Source: Heterocephalus glaber
Lineage: Eukaryota; Chordata; Mammalia; Rodentia; Bathyergidae
Direction: 5' to 3'
NCBI RefSeq assembly: GCF_000247695.1
Contig: NW_004624747.1
Coordinates: 12,864,650 to 12,928,649, forward strand
DNA length: 64,000 nt
Both the position numbers and the translations under genes were made by a program. Positions 63,733 through 64,000 of this stretch are shown piece by piece. The stretch's first letter is position 1, and each line of letters begins with the position of its first letter. The notes under the pieces were generated by a model. That model worked only from the letters and a program-made list of their open reading frames with translations, was not told the origin of the DNA and made no database searches.

Positions 63733-63858
63733 CAAGTGTGGTAGCACATGCCTATGACCCCGGAACTCTGGGAGGTTGAGGTAGGAGAACTGCAAGTTCA
63801 AGCTCATCCTGGGCAATTCAGCAATTTAGTGAGATTCTGTCTCAAATTTTAAGGGGGC
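63733..63858 (+). mobile_element. B1 SINE
   Basis: GCCAAGTGTGGTAGCACATG through TCTGTCTCAAATTTTAA. Confidence 0.87.
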
Positions 63859-64000
63859 GGGGCATAGGTTCCCAGTTCCTACTATAATGTGTCCCTCTTA
63901 GGGCCCACACTATTTTCTTTGAGTGTATACTTTCAGTGCTGCCTAAAGAATCCTTTTATACCTCTTAAAACTCTAAGCTCTCTATGGGGACTTTCCTCCC

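Overview
This is mammalian nuclear DNA from a rodent. The recognisable single-copy gene is SPPL3 (signal peptide peptidase-like 3) on the + strand. Ten exons are readable, each with canonical AG/GT borders. Their lengths (78, 89, 120, 79, 113, 107, 164, 200, 110 and 72 coding bases) sum to 1132. With the 23 coding bases expected from the upstream first exon, this gives exactly 384 codons plus a stop. The open reading frame is intact from Trp8 to the stop at 59600-59602 and holds both catalytic aspartates (YD at residues 199-200, GIGD at 268-271) and the QPALL motif (340-344). The first coding exon and promoter lie upstream of the window.

Layout: 1-24701 is the 3' part of the long first intron, with one assembly gap of 385 N at 608-992. 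The exons lie at 24702-24779, 35697-35785, 41041-41160, 42016-42094, 42979-43091, 55483-55589, 56065-56228, 57023-57222, 58237-58346 and 59531-59602. The 3' UTR probably ends near 61260 after AATAAA at 61241. The last 2.7 kb is intergenic and carries a 131-base exon-like fragment on the - strand (63179-63309) that contains an in-frame stop and resembles a PI4KA exon.

The introns are packed with interspersed repeats. There are roughly 40 tRNA-derived ID-like SINEs, many with clean target-site duplications, and roughly 40 B1 or composite B1-dID SINEs. There are also L1 fragments of several ages, MIR and L2 relics, an LTR with a TATA box and polyadenylation signal, and DNA-transposon fossils with visible terminal inverted repeats (mariner-like, Tigger-like, piggyBac-like, hAT-like). 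B1, B1-dID and a very active ID-like family without any B2 element I could see suggest a non-murid rodent of the squirrel or beaver/kangaroo-rat side. That placement is an inference.

Other relics are a processed E2F5 pseudogene in intron 6 (about 48029-49045) and a 5' U6 snRNA fragment bounded by a direct repeat (about 16837-16863). I found no CRISPR, operon or novel multi-gene system. The items most worth a second look are the PI4KA-like exon copy, the perfect 36-base-arm palindrome in the piggyBac-like element, the mariner-like element that may keep a transposase C-terminus, and the same-site double ID insertion.
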